Source: Kangiellaceae bacterium (GTDB lineage: Bacteria > Pseudomonadota > Gammaproteobacteria > Enterobacterales > Kangiellaceae). Taken from it: a stretch of DNA of 32,265 nucleotides. The stretch spans positions 1 to 32,265 of the forward strand of contig JADGFG010000033.1 in assembly GCA_016743995.1 (NCBI GenBank), read 5' to 3'. Position 1 is the stretch's first letter; each line of letters opens with the position of its first letter. This document shows positions 23,405 to 32,265 of this stretch, piece by piece. The notes beneath the pieces are model-generated. The model made no database searches, was not told where the DNA came from, and was given only the letters and a program-made list of their open reading frames with translations. The position numbers were made by a program, and so were the translations under genes.

Positions 23405-25180
23405 TTATTGAACAAGTTTGCTGCGTTGGGATAGCCATAACTGGCTGTATAAACCTTTTTGAGATAACAGGTCTGGATGAGTACCCTGTTGTACCAGTTC
23501 TCCTTTGTCTAATACCAGAATCTGACTGGCATGCCTGACGGTACTCAATCGATGGGCGATCATTATTACCGTACGATTCTCTACCAGTTTACTTAATGCT
23601 CTCTGTAACTCATATTGAGAATCACAATCTACTGAAGCCGTAGCTTCATCTAATAGCAACACCGGCGCATCTTTTAATAATGCCCGGGCAATGGACAGTC
23701 GCTGTCTTTCACCGCCAGACAATCTCATGCCAGCTTCACCAACCTGGGTTTGGTATCCTTGAGGTAAAGCGACGATAAAATCATGACAGTTAGCTGCCTT
23801 GCAAGCATTTATTACCTCTTCATCCGCAGCTTCGACTTTACCTATTTTAACATTTTGCATAATGGTGCTGTCGTAGAGTTGTACCTGTTGAAAAACCATG
23901 CTGACATTTTCGTATAAATGCTCAGTGCCTACGGCTCGTAAGTCATGACCCCCCAGGTAAATTGCTCCTGATTGTGGGTCGTAAAATCGAGCCAGTAGAT
24001 TCATTAGCGTACTCTTACCAGAGCCTGATGGTCCGACAATGGCTGTGACGCTATTTTGGGAGGCAGTAAAAGACATATTTAATAAAGCTGGTTTACTGTC
24101 GTAGCTAAAACATACATTGTCAAAGTGAACATCAAAGTTTTCTGGTGAGATGCCTTGCTCCGGTTCTGTTAGTAGAGTGCCTGAAAACAGGTTTTGCACC
24201 CGGGCTTCACTTTGAGCAGCAAGCCGTAAAACCGTGATATATTCGGCCATTTCGAGCAAAGGCCCAAGCAGTTTATGAGCGAGTAGAAAAAATAGTAGCC
24301 AGGTAATATTGGCATCGGCGGAGTCCAGTCTGACAGCGCAGAGCAATAATAAAATAATCAGACCCGATTCCAATATAAAGCGGTAAGCGACCACTGGGCC
24401 TGCTCCCCAGATTTCTACTCCCAGGCTGAGGTCTTTGATCTCATCAAAACGTTGTTTTAATTTGCATAGCCATACATCGGCTCGATTAAACAGACGCAGG
24501 GTTTTAATGCCACTGACAAACTCTACCAACATACCGGCGGTGTCGCTAAATTTTTCCTGCTTACGTTGACCAATATGGACAAAATAGTTTCTTGCACTAT
24601 TCAGAGTCCATAGCGCCAATGGCAAGCCTGCAACCAGGCTGAGAGCTAGCTGCCAGTCAAACCAGAGCAATCCGGAAAATAACATTAATGGTAGCATTGC
24701 AGCAGCAAACAGGTCGGCAGCGATATGAGTAAAGATCGATTCGATTTTTTTAATATCGTCAATAAGGATATCTGAAAGGTGACCTGCACGGTACTGATAT
24801 AATTGTGCCAGAGGCAGGCATCGTATACGCGCGATAATACGCTCTCGATACGATGCCATAATTCGATAGCTTCCCATAAAGCTTTGTTTTTGTCCCTTAT
24901 AGGCAAAAAATAGCTGGCCAATAAATATGGCTAACAATAAAAATAATAAAGTGAAAAAGGAGTCGCCCGGAGGATTCCCCTCTGGTACTGATGTTGTGTC
25001 TTTTAGTTCGGTAGTAAGCCAGTAAAAACAGATCACAAATGGTAGTGTTTCAAATCCACGTTCTACTGTTCTGAGAGCCAATCCCCAATAAAACTGATGA
25101 GCAGAGCAATGGCTGTGTTTTATCACTCGCAAAATACTGGCGAGAATACTATGATTAATGGCGACATTTTGTTTATCCAT
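23405..25180 (-). CDS. ABC transporter half-molecule, YbtQ/IrtB-like
   Basis: A 591-aa fusion of a six-helix exporter-fold membrane domain (about 1-330) and an ATPase domain (about 345-591). Walker A is GPSGSGKS (383-390), the signature is LSGGERQR, and Walker B is VLLLDEATASVD with Glu as catalytic base, followed by an AHRLSTVRHA H-loop. It overlaps the upstream partner gene by 8 nt and has a strong AAGGAG 7 nt before its ATG. In the yersiniabactin (YbtP/YbtQ) and mycobactin (IrtA/IrtB) systems, paired proteins of this type import the ferric siderophore despite their exporter fold. The adjacent divergent siderophore synthesis genes support that role here. Export cannot be excluded from sequence. 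Confidence 0.87.
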   Translation of the reverse strand: MDKQNVAINHSILASILRVIKHSHCSAHQFYWGLALRTVERGFETLPFVICFYWLTTELKDTTSVPEGNPPGDSFFTLLFLLLAIFIGQLFFAYKGQKQSFMGSYRIMASYRERIIARIRCLPLAQLYQYRAGHLSDILIDDIKKIESIFTHIAADLFAAAMLPLMLFSGLLWFDWQLALSLVAGLPLALWTLNSARNYFVHIGQRKQEKFSDTAGMLVEFVSGIKTLRLFNRADVWLCKLKQRFDEIKDLSLGVEIWGAGPVVAYRFILESGLIILLLLCAVRLDSADANITWLLFFLLAHKLLGPLLEMAEYITVLRLAAQSEARVQNLFSGTLLTEPEQGISPENFDVHFDNVCFSYDSKPALLNMSFTASQNSVTAIVGPSGSGKSTLMNLLARFYDPQSGAIYLGGHDLRAVGTEHLYENVSMVFQQVQLYDSTIMQNVKIGKVEAADEEVINACKAANCHDFIVALPQGYQTQVGEAGMRLSGGERQRLSIARALLKDAPVLLLDEATASVDCDSQYELQRALSKLVENRTVIMIAHRLSTVRHASQILVLDKGELVQQGTHPDLLSQKGLYSQLWLSQRSKLVQ

Positions 25181-26969
25181 CGACTAGCTCCTTCAGCTGT
25201 AGATTGCTTATACCGATAGACCAGGACTCACATTCAGACTGCTGTTGCCATAGTCGCTTATAGAATGAGTTACGTGTTAATAACTCTGAGTGTTTACCAA
25301 TATCCTTAGTGTTACCTTTATCCATTATTACGATCTGATCTGCACTTTCAATACCGTAAGCTCGATGAGTGATCATCAGTATAGTTTTATCTGGGTATAG
25401 TGTTTTAACGTCTTGATAAAATGCCTGCTGAGTGATGCTGTCCAGTGCTGCAGATGCTTCGTCTAATACCAGAATCGGAGTGTTTGCCAATAATGCTCTG
25501 GCAATAGCAATGCGCTGTCTTTCTCCACCAGATAAATTGACGCCTTGCTCTGTGATTAACGTATCGTAACCGTTAGAGAGAGAAGAGATTAAAGTTTCTG
25601 CCTGTGCGGCTTTGACCGCTCGCTTAATTTCCTGTTCAGTTGCGTCGGGACGCGCCAGACGAAGATTTTCTTTAATGCTACCTTGAAATAAAAAAACTTC
25701 CTGTGTCGCGATAGCTATCAGCGTAGAACGTTGTTGCTGGCTTAGCGCCTGTAGTGACACATTGTTAAGTCGAATGGTTCCTGATTCTGGTTCTAGTAAT
25801 CCTCCTGATAATTGTGCAATGGTAGATTTGCCTGCCCCGGAAGGACCGAGCAATACATTAAAACTGCCTGGTTTTAAGATCAAATTGAAGTTTTTGATAG
25901 TTCCGTTGTTGGTTTGGTTCGGGTAACTAAAGCCGGTGTTGTCAAACTCCATTTTAATTGGATTTTTAAAGTTCAGTTTGTTGGTTTTCTGTTGAGTCTC
26001 TATTTTGAAAACAGGTTCCAGACGACGTAAGCCTGCCATTACTTCGTTTATCTCCATTAAAAAACGGCTGACTTTTAATAATGGTTTTAACATCCCTGAG
26101 CCGAGTACTATGACCATCAGTACTTGCTGTATGCTAACGTAGGAATTTGCATGAAGCCAGGTGCCGAGTGGTAAAATAAAGAATACACTTGCAGCTAACA
26201 AACTGCTAAAGAGTGACCAGCCGGGGATTGTCTTTGTTGTGAGCTCTCTTACCACTCCGTAGTAATCTTCCAGACGTTGGCGCATCGTTTGAAAATTGGT
26301 TGCATCCTGACGAAAAATTTTTACTACTGGCATGTTACGAATATATTCAACCATTGCACTTTCCAGTGCGGCTGATGCCGCACTGAACTGATCGTATTGT
26401 TGACCGGTGTTGCGCATAAATAAAGCTGACGTCATGATGGCCAGTGGTGCAGTGATTAAAGCAGCCAATGCCAGACGCCAGTCTATCCAGAACAGATAGC
26501 TTGTTACTACGAGAGGCCCGAACAAGGCTGCAAATACTTCTACTGTGTGATGAGCTATTACATTTTCAACGTTTTCCACATCTTGCAATACTGATTGCTT
26601 TAACTGGCCGGAATGACGTGATTGCAACCAGCTCAGGGGGGCCCAGGCAAGATGGGTGACTAACGTTTTACGTGTATCCAGTAAAATGGAATAAGCTGCT
26701 TTGTGACTTAGTGCATAGGCTACGGCGTAAAGACCGGTTTTTAATAGTAGTGCTATTGCTAACCAGATAGATAACTCATAAAACCTGGCTGCGGGATCTA
26801 TCGGAGATTGTAAGATAGCATTGATTGCCTGAAAGATAACCCAATAGGGAATCATTTCACAAATAGCAGCAACGGCGGTCAGGAGTAGTGCTATAAAAAT
26901 TTTGAACCTGTGTTCTGATGTGAGTCGCCATAGCATTTTCCAACTTTTATTGTTCGTTTTGCTTTCCAT
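25173..26969 (-). CDS. ABC transporter half-molecule, YbtP/IrtA-like
   Basis: A 598-aa membrane-ATPase fusion and first gene of the pair. The membrane domain spans about residues 1-320 and the ATPase domain about 340-598. Walker A is GPSGAGKS (375-382), the signature is LSGGERQR (about 479-486), Walker B is ILVLDEASAALD and the H-loop is THRAYGIESADQ. It most likely forms a heterodimer with the downstream gene (8-nt overlap) to take up a ferric siderophore across the inner membrane. It lacks the N-terminal siderophore-interaction (flavin ferric-reductase) domain of mycobacterial IrtA, so iron would have to be released by another reductase. The start is ATG with only a weak GGA upstream. A poor Fur-like sequence lies near 27019-27037. 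Confidence 0.87.
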   Translation of the reverse strand: MESKTNNKSWKMLWRLTSEHRFKIFIALLLTAVAAICEMIPYWVIFQAINAILQSPIDPAARFYELSIWLAIALLLKTGLYAVAYALSHKAAYSILLDTRKTLVTHLAWAPLSWLQSRHSGQLKQSVLQDVENVENVIAHHTVEVFAALFGPLVVTSYLFWIDWRLALAALITAPLAIMTSALFMRNTGQQYDQFSAASAALESAMVEYIRNMPVVKIFRQDATNFQTMRQRLEDYYGVVRELTTKTIPGWSLFSSLLAASVFFILPLGTWLHANSYVSIQQVLMVIVLGSGMLKPLLKVSRFLMEINEVMAGLRRLEPVFKIETQQKTNKLNFKNPIKMEFDNTGFSYPNQTNNGTIKNFNLILKPGSFNVLLGPSGAGKSTIAQLSGGLLEPESGTIRLNNVSLQALSQQQRSTLIAIATQEVFLFQGSIKENLRLARPDATEQEIKRAVKAAQAETLISSLSNGYDTLITEQGVNLSGGERQRIAIARALLANTPILVLDEASAALDSITQQAFYQDVKTLYPDKTILMITHRAYGIESADQIVIMDKGNTKDIGKHSELLTRNSFYKRLWQQQSECESWSIGISNLQLKELVDG

Positions 26970-27382
26970 TGTTTTAATGTTTTCCGCACGTATAGAGTTA
27001 ACAATGATGAACTTGTCAAAGTAAAATCATTATTATCGGAGCCAGGATATTTAATTGGACACTATTCTAGGAACCGTTAAAGCACCATTCTCCCCGTATC
27101 GGTTCAATACCCCCCCAAAATGTTACCGCCATTTGTGGTGAGCGTTATTTCATTTTATTTCAACCCTAAAAATACTGATTGGAGGTGTTCTTACCTCTTT
27201 CGGGTAGAGGCAAGACGCAAGTCACAATAATTTCACACTATGAGATGAATGAATCATTTGAGATAGCTTGTTGAGTGGATATTAACCGTTAAAACGATCC
27301 GGCCGCTAAGGCTGCGCACTCAATAAAAATCAAAAGTCGCATTGTTAGAAAACTAAATTTTTTGATTACTAAGAGGTTTACC
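26970..27382. other. Divergent intergenic region of the siderophore locus
   Basis: About 410 bp between the ABC transporter pair and the synthesis genes, so it should hold both promoters. A partial Fur-like sequence (27019-27037, containing TCATTATTATC, about 12-13 of 19 matches on the minus strand) is the only operator candidate. A GAGGT/ACCTC hairpin lies near 27182-27197. No ORF, AraC-type regulator gene or RNA was recognised. Confidence 0.5.
27019..27037 (-). promoter_or_regulatory. Weak Fur-box candidate
   Basis: On the minus strand this begins GATAATAATGATT, matching the left half of the Fur consensus well but the right half poorly. Its position 50 bases upstream of the ABC transporter start is sensible for iron control of ferric-siderophore uptake. 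Confidence 0.35.
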
Positions 27383-30376
27383 ATGAAGTCCATTAATTGC
27401 ACATTATGGCCGGAACAGGAAAAACAAAAATATTGCCGTAAAGGCTATTGGCAGAATTGTTCATCAGGACAACTGCTTCGTCAATGGGCCGCCAGTTATG
27501 GTACTAAAACGGCGTTAGTTGACGGAGATATTCGTCTGTCATATCAGGAACTGGATCAAAAAGTTGATCGCCTGGTCGCAGGTTTTTACCGGCTTGGAAT
27601 TAAATCTGGTGACAGGGTGATTTTGCAAATGCCAAATAGCAATAATTTCGTATTAGTTTTTTTTGCATTACTCAGGTTGGGGGCAATGCCCGTGTTAACT
27701 TTACCTGCGCAGCGGGAGAATGATGTTGCCGCTCTTTGTGCGTTGTCTGAGCCGGTAGCCTACATCAGTGCCAACAGTCATCTTGGTTTTAACTACCTTA
27801 ACCTTGCTAAAAAATTACAGCAGAAATTTACCAGTTTGAAGCATGTCATTGTTGATGGTGAGAGCGCTGGTTTTATCTCACTGGCAGATCTTGATTCGTC
27901 ACCAATAATTCTGCCTGACCCCGATGCTTTCGAACCCGCTTTGTTGTTACTTTCTGGCGGAACCACTGGTACACCTAAACTAATCCCACGTACGCATGCT
28001 GATTATGCTTTCAATGCCCGTGCGTCGGCTCAGTTATGTCAGCTAGATGACAGTACGGTTTATCTGGCAGCATTGCCCATCGCACATAATTTCCCTCTGG
28101 CTTGCCCCGGAATTCTGGGGACATTGAGCGTGGGGGGAACTGTTATTATGGCCAGAACGCCCGGTAACGATGAGGCTTTTTCGTTAATTGAGCGAGAAAA
28201 AGTTACCATGACTTCTCTGGTGCCTCCACTGGTACAACTCTGGCTGTCGGCTCGTGATTGGGATAAAACCAATATTTCCAGTTTACAATTGTTACAGGTT
28301 GGAGGTTCTCGTTTTGAACCTGAATTAGCAAAACAGGTTTCTCCAGTGTTGGGGTGTCAGCTACAACAAGTATTTGGTATGGCTGAAGGGTTGTTGTGTT
28401 ACACCCGACTGGATGATCCTGAGGAAGTCGTTATCAATACTCAGGGGCGTCCATTATGTGATGATGACGAAATTCGTGTTGTTGATAGTGATGGTGTTTC
28501 TGTCGCTCAAGGAGAAGTCGGTGAGTTACATACCAGAGGGCCCTATACCTTACGTGGGTATTACCAGGCAGAACAACATAATAGCACCGCATTTACTGAC
28601 GATGGTTTTTATAAATCCGGCGATCTTGTGCGGCTGACAGACTTGGGAAACATCGTTGTTGAAGGACGAATCAAGGAGCAGATAAACAGAGCGGGAGAAA
28701 AAATTGCGGTTGCCGAAATTGAGCAACAACTTACACAACATCCGGCTATCAGCAGTTGTGCGTTGATCCCGGTTCCAGACGAAGGGCTGGGTGAACGTAG
28801 TTGTGCTTTTATTATTGAGCATAAGAGTGTGAGCCTGCAAAACATTCAACAATATTTCAATAGTAAAGGGATACCCAGATATAAGTGGCCGGATCAACTT
28901 GAAAAACTTGAGAGTTGGCCTTTGACGGCTGTCGGTAAAATTGACAAAAAACGTTTGCTAAATCTGGCTGTTACTCAACCTTTACCTATTGCTCGTTATG
29001 CTGAACATCGAATAAAAGTTGAAGCTAATTCTCTGGAACTGGCGCTACAAGTGATAGAGTCTGGACTGACTGATGAATATGCTATTTATGAGCATAATGA
29101 AGAATGGTCAATTGGCATGGGGCGTTATGCCACAATTACTGCAGACAGTCAGCAAGCACAACTCTGCATTCATCATCACGCAAATAGCCAGTTCACTCAA
29201 TTCCAGAAAAGTCGTCTCTGTGAATCAATTGCTGCTGCCACAGAGCAAATTCCAGTTGCTGACTGGCGGGCTTATGGTGCTGCTAAATTTGAATTGTCTC
29301 ATGTTTTTTTCGATTTGGAATTTGCAAAGAATAAGGAGAAGGAATCATTACTCGAACTCTTTATTCCCAATTTTGAAGTGCGCATTAAACAGGGTGAAGT
29401 GTTATTGCGAGCTATTGATGCCAACCAGTTAACCGCTTTGATTAAGCGGGTACAGGAACTCGATAAACAGTGTTGCGCAAAGCCCAGGTTCAAAGGTTAT
29501 GAAGTCAAGGTAGATATCAGGGCTCCTCAGTATTCTGATTATCTACGCAATGTGCAAAGTGCAGTCCATGAAATTGCGGCTGGTAAGTATCAGAAAGTGA
29601 TTTTATCTCGTCGAATCCCACTTCATTCAGATGTAGACCTGATAGAAAGTTACCATAATGGTCGATTACAAAACACACCGGCTCGTTCGTTTTTAGTCAA
29701 TTATGGCGATTCTATACTGGCAGGCTTCAGTCCTGAAACTGTTGTAGAAGTATCAGCTAACGGTCATATCAGTACTCAGCCGCTAGCAGGTACCCGAGCC
29801 TTGGGTGAGGACTCTATTGAAGAAAAAAAATTGCGCGATGAATTGCTGGGCGATAACAAAGAGATTGCTGAGCATGCGGTTTCAGTAAAGTTATCACAGG
29901 AGGAACTGAGAGATATATGTGATGATAATAGTATCGCAATCAGTGAGTTTATGGCTGTTCGACGCCGTGGTAGCGTACAGCATTTAGCGTCCAGAGTGAC
30001 TGGGAAATTATTACCAGGAAAAAATGCCTGGGATGCGTTTGAGTCACTTTTTCCAGCGGTGACTGCGTCAGGTATTCCAAAAAAAGAATCCATTGATGCC
30101 ATTGTTCGCTTTGAAAAAGAGCCGCGTGGCTGGTATAGCGGCAGTGTAATGATTGTCGACAGTGATGGTGCAATGGACGCAGCATTAGTGTTGAGGTCGA
30201 TTTACCAGCAAGGAGAAAAAATCTGGTTACAGGCAGGGGCTGGTGTTATCGCTCAGTCGAAACCTGAGCGCGAACTTGAAGAAACTATCGAAAAGCTTAG
30301 CTGTATCAGTCAACACCTGCGTAGCAAAGTAACGAGTAAAAACAAGAAAAGCAAGGCGGTAGTCGCATGTCAATAA
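27383..30376 (+). CDS. Fused salicyl-AMP ligase / salicylate synthase
   Basis: I use ATG 27383 (AAGAGG 6 nt upstream) rather than the in-frame TTG at 27362, giving 997 aa. Residues about 15-535 are a stand-alone aryl adenylation domain of the EntE/YbtE/PchD type. It has P-loop LSGGTTGTPK (190-199), PIAHNFPLACPG, QVFGMAEG, KSGDL, GRIKEQINRAGEKI and the C-terminal AVGKIDKK lysine. Residues about 545-985 are a chorismate-using enzyme of the Irp9/YbtS/MbtI salicylate-synthase type: KVILSRRIPL (about 736-745), NTPARSFL, GFSPE, PLAGTRALG (about 799-807), EIAEHAVSV, FPAVTASGIPK and PRGWYSG. One polypeptide would thus convert chorismate to salicylate via isochorismate, activate it as salicyl-AMP and load the adjacent NRPS. 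These functions are usually on separate proteins. It overlaps the NRPS start by 10 nt. Confidence 0.9.
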   Translation: MKSINCTLWPEQEKQKYCRKGYWQNCSSGQLLRQWAASYGTKTALVDGDIRLSYQELDQKVDRLVAGFYRLGIKSGDRVILQMPNSNNFVLVFFALLRLGAMPVLTLPAQRENDVAALCALSEPVAYISANSHLGFNYLNLAKKLQQKFTSLKHVIVDGESAGFISLADLDSSPIILPDPDAFEPALLLLSGGTTGTPKLIPRTHADYAFNARASAQLCQLDDSTVYLAALPIAHNFPLACPGILGTLSVGGTVIMARTPGNDEAFSLIEREKVTMTSLVPPLVQLWLSARDWDKTNISSLQLLQVGGSRFEPELAKQVSPVLGCQLQQVFGMAEGLLCYTRLDDPEEVVINTQGRPLCDDDEIRVVDSDGVSVAQGEVGELHTRGPYTLRGYYQAEQHNSTAFTDDGFYKSGDLVRLTDLGNIVVEGRIKEQINRAGEKIAVAEIEQQLTQHPAISSCALIPVPDEGLGERSCAFIIEHKSVSLQNIQQYFNSKGIPRYKWPDQLEKLESWPLTAVGKIDKKRLLNLAVTQPLPIARYAEHRIKVEANSLELALQVIESGLTDEYAIYEHNEEWSIGMGRYATITADSQQAQLCIHHHANSQFTQFQKSRLCESIAAATEQIPVADWRAYGAAKFELSHVFFDLEFAKNKEKESLLELFIPNFEVRIKQGEVLLRAIDANQLTALIKRVQELDKQCCAKPRFKGYEVKVDIRAPQYSDYLRNVQSAVHEIAAGKYQKVILSRRIPLHSDVDLIESYHNGRLQNTPARSFLVNYGDSILAGFSPETVVEVSANGHISTQPLAGTRALGEDSIEEKKLRDELLGDNKEIAEHAVSVKLSQEELRDICDDNSIAISEFMAVRRRGSVQHLASRVTGKLLPGKNAWDAFESLFPAVTASGIPKKESIDAIVRFEKEPRGWYSGSVMIVDSDGAMDAALVLRSIYQQGEKIWLQAGAGVIAQSKPERELEETIEKLSCISQHLRSKVTSKNKKSKAVVACQ

Positions 30377-32265
30377 TACAATCAGATCAAGTTACTCAAG
30401 AATTAACTGCTGAGTCTATTTTACAACAGTTGCAATTGCTCACAGGTGTGTCTTTAGTCAATCAGCAGGATATTAATCTGCTAGAGTTTGGGTTGGACTC
30501 ATTACAAATCATGCGTCTTGTTAATCAGTGGCGCAGTCAGGGGAGTATTGTTACTTTTGTGCAACTGATTGAAAAACCAACGCCAGCAGACTGGATTACG
30601 CTGATAATCGCCCAATCCAGAAAGCAACAAACTGTGGAAAATTTTGCTGAGCTGGCACAAAGAACTCATAAGGAAGAATATGATTCAGATGCAGCCTTTG
30701 AACTGACTGATGTGCAATATGCCTATTGGATAGGGCGTGAAGATAATACTGAGCTGGGAGGGGTTGGTTGTCATGCGTACCTCGAAATTGATGGGCAGGG
30801 GGTACAACCGAAAAGGTTAAAGAGTGCCTGGCGCAAATTGTTGAAACAACACAGTATGTTACGAGCGCATTTTACTGAAGATGGCCATCAGTGTATTTCT
30901 ACTGAACTGTCAGAGCCGGTGTTGCAGGTTCATGATTTGCGAGAGCAGTCACTTGCAGAAGGCTGGCAAAAAACTGAACTTATCAGAGCTCGTTTAAGTC
31001 ATCGCAAACTGGCGGTTGATGCGGGTCTGGTTATCGGGCTGGAACTGACATTATTACCAAAAAATAAAACGCGTATTCACTTTGATGTTGATTTGCTGGT
31101 GGCTGATGTGCAAAGTTTGCATATTCTGTTGCGTGATCTGGCAACGGCTTATGCCAGTGACGAACCGCTTCCCGCTTCAAAGGATTGGCGTTTTGCTCAC
31201 TATCTTGCAATTGAAGCAGAACGGAACGGGAAAGCAATAAAACAGGCTCAGGATTATTGGCAAAACAGACTGACAGATTTGCCTTCAGGTCCACAATTAC
31301 CACTGCGTCAGGATCCCAAAAATATCACGCGGCCAGAGTTTTCCCGACGTACAAGTTTGTTAACAACCGATAAATGGCAGGCGTTGCAAAAAGCTGCGGC
31401 TTTACATCAGGTGACACCTGCTATGGTGTTGTTGACAGCTTATGCGGAGGTACTTGCCCGCTGGAGCGCAGAGCAATCATTTTTACTCAACCTGCCACTA
31501 TTTGATCGCCAGACCGATCATCCGGGTATAGAAAATGTGGTCGCTGATTTTACTAACTTATTATTATTGGAATGTGATTGTCGTCAGCAACTTTCTTTTC
31601 TTGAGCGAGTGAAAAGCATACAGCGTCAATTCCTTAAGGACGTGGAGCATGCGCGATATTCTGGTGTCAGCGTACAACGAGATCTGGTGAAACAGGGACT
31701 GGCTGATGGCGTTTCTGCTCCCGTCGTTTTTGCCTGCAATCTGGGAACGCCATTATTAACTGAGCAATGCCGTTCGACTTTAGGTGAACTTCATTACATG
31801 ATTTCACAAACACCTCAGGTCTGGCTTGATCATCAACTTTATGAAATGGAAGACGGCTTGTTACTGGCCTGGGATTCCGTTGAAGATTTATTTCCAGAGC
31901 ACCTTATTGACGATATGTTTCAGGCTTATGTGAGTTTACTTGAGTGGTTAGCTGAAGATAAAAATCATTGGCAACAGGCGGCAATGCCGCCCATGCCGAA
32001 ACAACAGCAGCAATTACGCCAACAGGTAAACGCTACCGAGGCTCAGCAAGTCGAAACCCTGTTACATCAGGGGATGTTTGATGTTTCAGCGAAAAGTCCG
32101 GAACGGGTTGCCCTGTTCTCTGGTGAAACTCAACTGAGTTATGGAGAGCTGGCAGACAAAGCACTCCGAATAGCCCGATTACTTCAACAGCAGGGACTTG
32201 AAGCGGGAGAGCCGGTGGCCGTGACATTACCACGCGGTATCGAACAGATAAGTGCCGTGTTTGGT
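30367..32265 (+). CDS. Siderophore NRPS, ArCP-Cy-A... (partial, runs off right edge)
   Basis: An open frame from ATG 30367 to the window end (633 codons, no stop), with AAGGCGG upstream. Residues about 15-90 are an aryl carrier protein with the phosphopantetheine serine Ser45 in FGLDSLQ. Residues about 108-540 are a heterocyclisation (Cy) domain: FELTDVQYAYWIGR (111-124), HSMLRAHF, and the DxxxxD motif D242-L-L-V-A-D247 in place of the condensation HHxxxDG. An adenylation domain starts at about residue 575 (QLSYGELADKALRIA) and is cut by the edge. This is the order at the start of HMWP2/Irp2 and PchE, which join salicylate to cysteine and cyclise to a thiazoline. The downstream A-domain specificity (Cys, Ser or Thr) is not visible, so the ring type is inferred. 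Confidence 0.9.
   Translation, partial: MSIIQSDQVTQELTAESILQQLQLLTGVSLVNQQDINLLEFGLDSLQIMRLVNQWRSQGSIVTFVQLIEKPTPADWITLIIAQSRKQQTVENFAELAQRTHKEEYDSDAAFELTDVQYAYWIGREDNTELGGVGCHAYLEIDGQGVQPKRLKSAWRKLLKQHSMLRAHFTEDGHQCISTELSEPVLQVHDLREQSLAEGWQKTELIRARLSHRKLAVDAGLVIGLELTLLPKNKTRIHFDVDLLVADVQSLHILLRDLATAYASDEPLPASKDWRFAHYLAIEAERNGKAIKQAQDYWQNRLTDLPSGPQLPLRQDPKNITRPEFSRRTSLLTTDKWQALQKAAALHQVTPAMVLLTAYAEVLARWSAEQSFLLNLPLFDRQTDHPGIENVVADFTNLLLLECDCRQQLSFLERVKSIQRQFLKDVEHARYSGVSVQRDLVKQGLADGVSAPVVFACNLGTPLLTEQCRSTLGELHYMISQTPQVWLDHQLYEMEDGLLLAWDSVEDLFPEHLIDDMFQAYVSLLEWLAEDKNHWQQAAMPPMPKQQQQLRQQVNATEAQQVETLLHQGMFDVSAKSPERVALFSGETQLSYGELADKALRIARLLQQQGLEAGEPVAVTLPRGIEQISAVFG

Noticed and set aside
27240..27300. 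Fur box upstream of the siderophore synthesis genes (GAATGAATCATT)
   Set aside because: It is a short palindrome only; it does not align with the 19-bp consensus beyond the AATGA/TCATT core and has wrong spacing.

Overview
The window looks like a chromosomal segment of an AT-leaning, probably marine or aquatic Gammaproteobacterium. It encodes Gram-negative lipoproteins and an outer-membrane barrel, a Fur-type operator, and a yersiniabactin/pyochelin-like siderophore locus. I cannot assign a genus. I saw no tRNA, rRNA, CRISPR array, transposase or phage gene.

Left part (1-3277): about 970 bases without a convincing gene, then a minus-strand, translationally coupled operon of two DUF1538 membrane proteins, a P-II-family protein and a two-CBS-domain protein. 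This resembles a transporter pair with nucleotide-sensing regulators.

4480-11097 (plus strand): three secreted proteins. The first is a four-repeat Ig-like protein. The other two are paralogous lipoproteins with two DUF5011-like Ig domains and a zincin (HExxH ... E) domain, and each is preceded by the same 95-bp upstream block.

11268-19308 (minus strand): the most interesting locus. In transcription order it encodes a 1022-aa propeller lipoprotein, a TlpA-like thioredoxin, a DUF4266 lipoprotein ending CGCN, a DUF3570 outer-membrane barrel, a second propeller lipoprotein and an ApbE-family FAD:protein FMN transferase. The barrel carries three tandem D-x-V-S-G-A-S motifs and each propeller lipoprotein carries one D-x-x-[S/T]-G-A-[S/T] motif. 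These are the consensus sites at which ApbE attaches FMN. A Fur-box match (15 of 19) overlaps the -35 region of the first gene. I read this as an iron-regulated, multiply flavinylated cell-envelope redox system.

19719-23286: small genes: a secreted 99-aa protein, a VOC-family protein, a secreted 111-aa protein, a ClbS/DfsB-family protein, a GFA-family zinc protein and uncertain ORFs.

23405-32265: siderophore locus. Two half-size ABC transporters (YbtP/YbtQ or IrtA/IrtB type) lie on the minus strand. Divergent from them are a fused salicyl-AMP ligase/salicylate synthase and an NRPS (ArCP-Cy-A...) that runs off the right edge. Together they would make, adenylate and load salicylate for a thiazoline/oxazoline siderophore and import its ferric complex. 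Iron is thus the theme of the right half, and the flavin system may help reduce iron in the envelope. That link is inference.

The window also holds several independent 15-18-bp imperfect tandem repeats, one inside a signal peptide and one carrying a stop codon.
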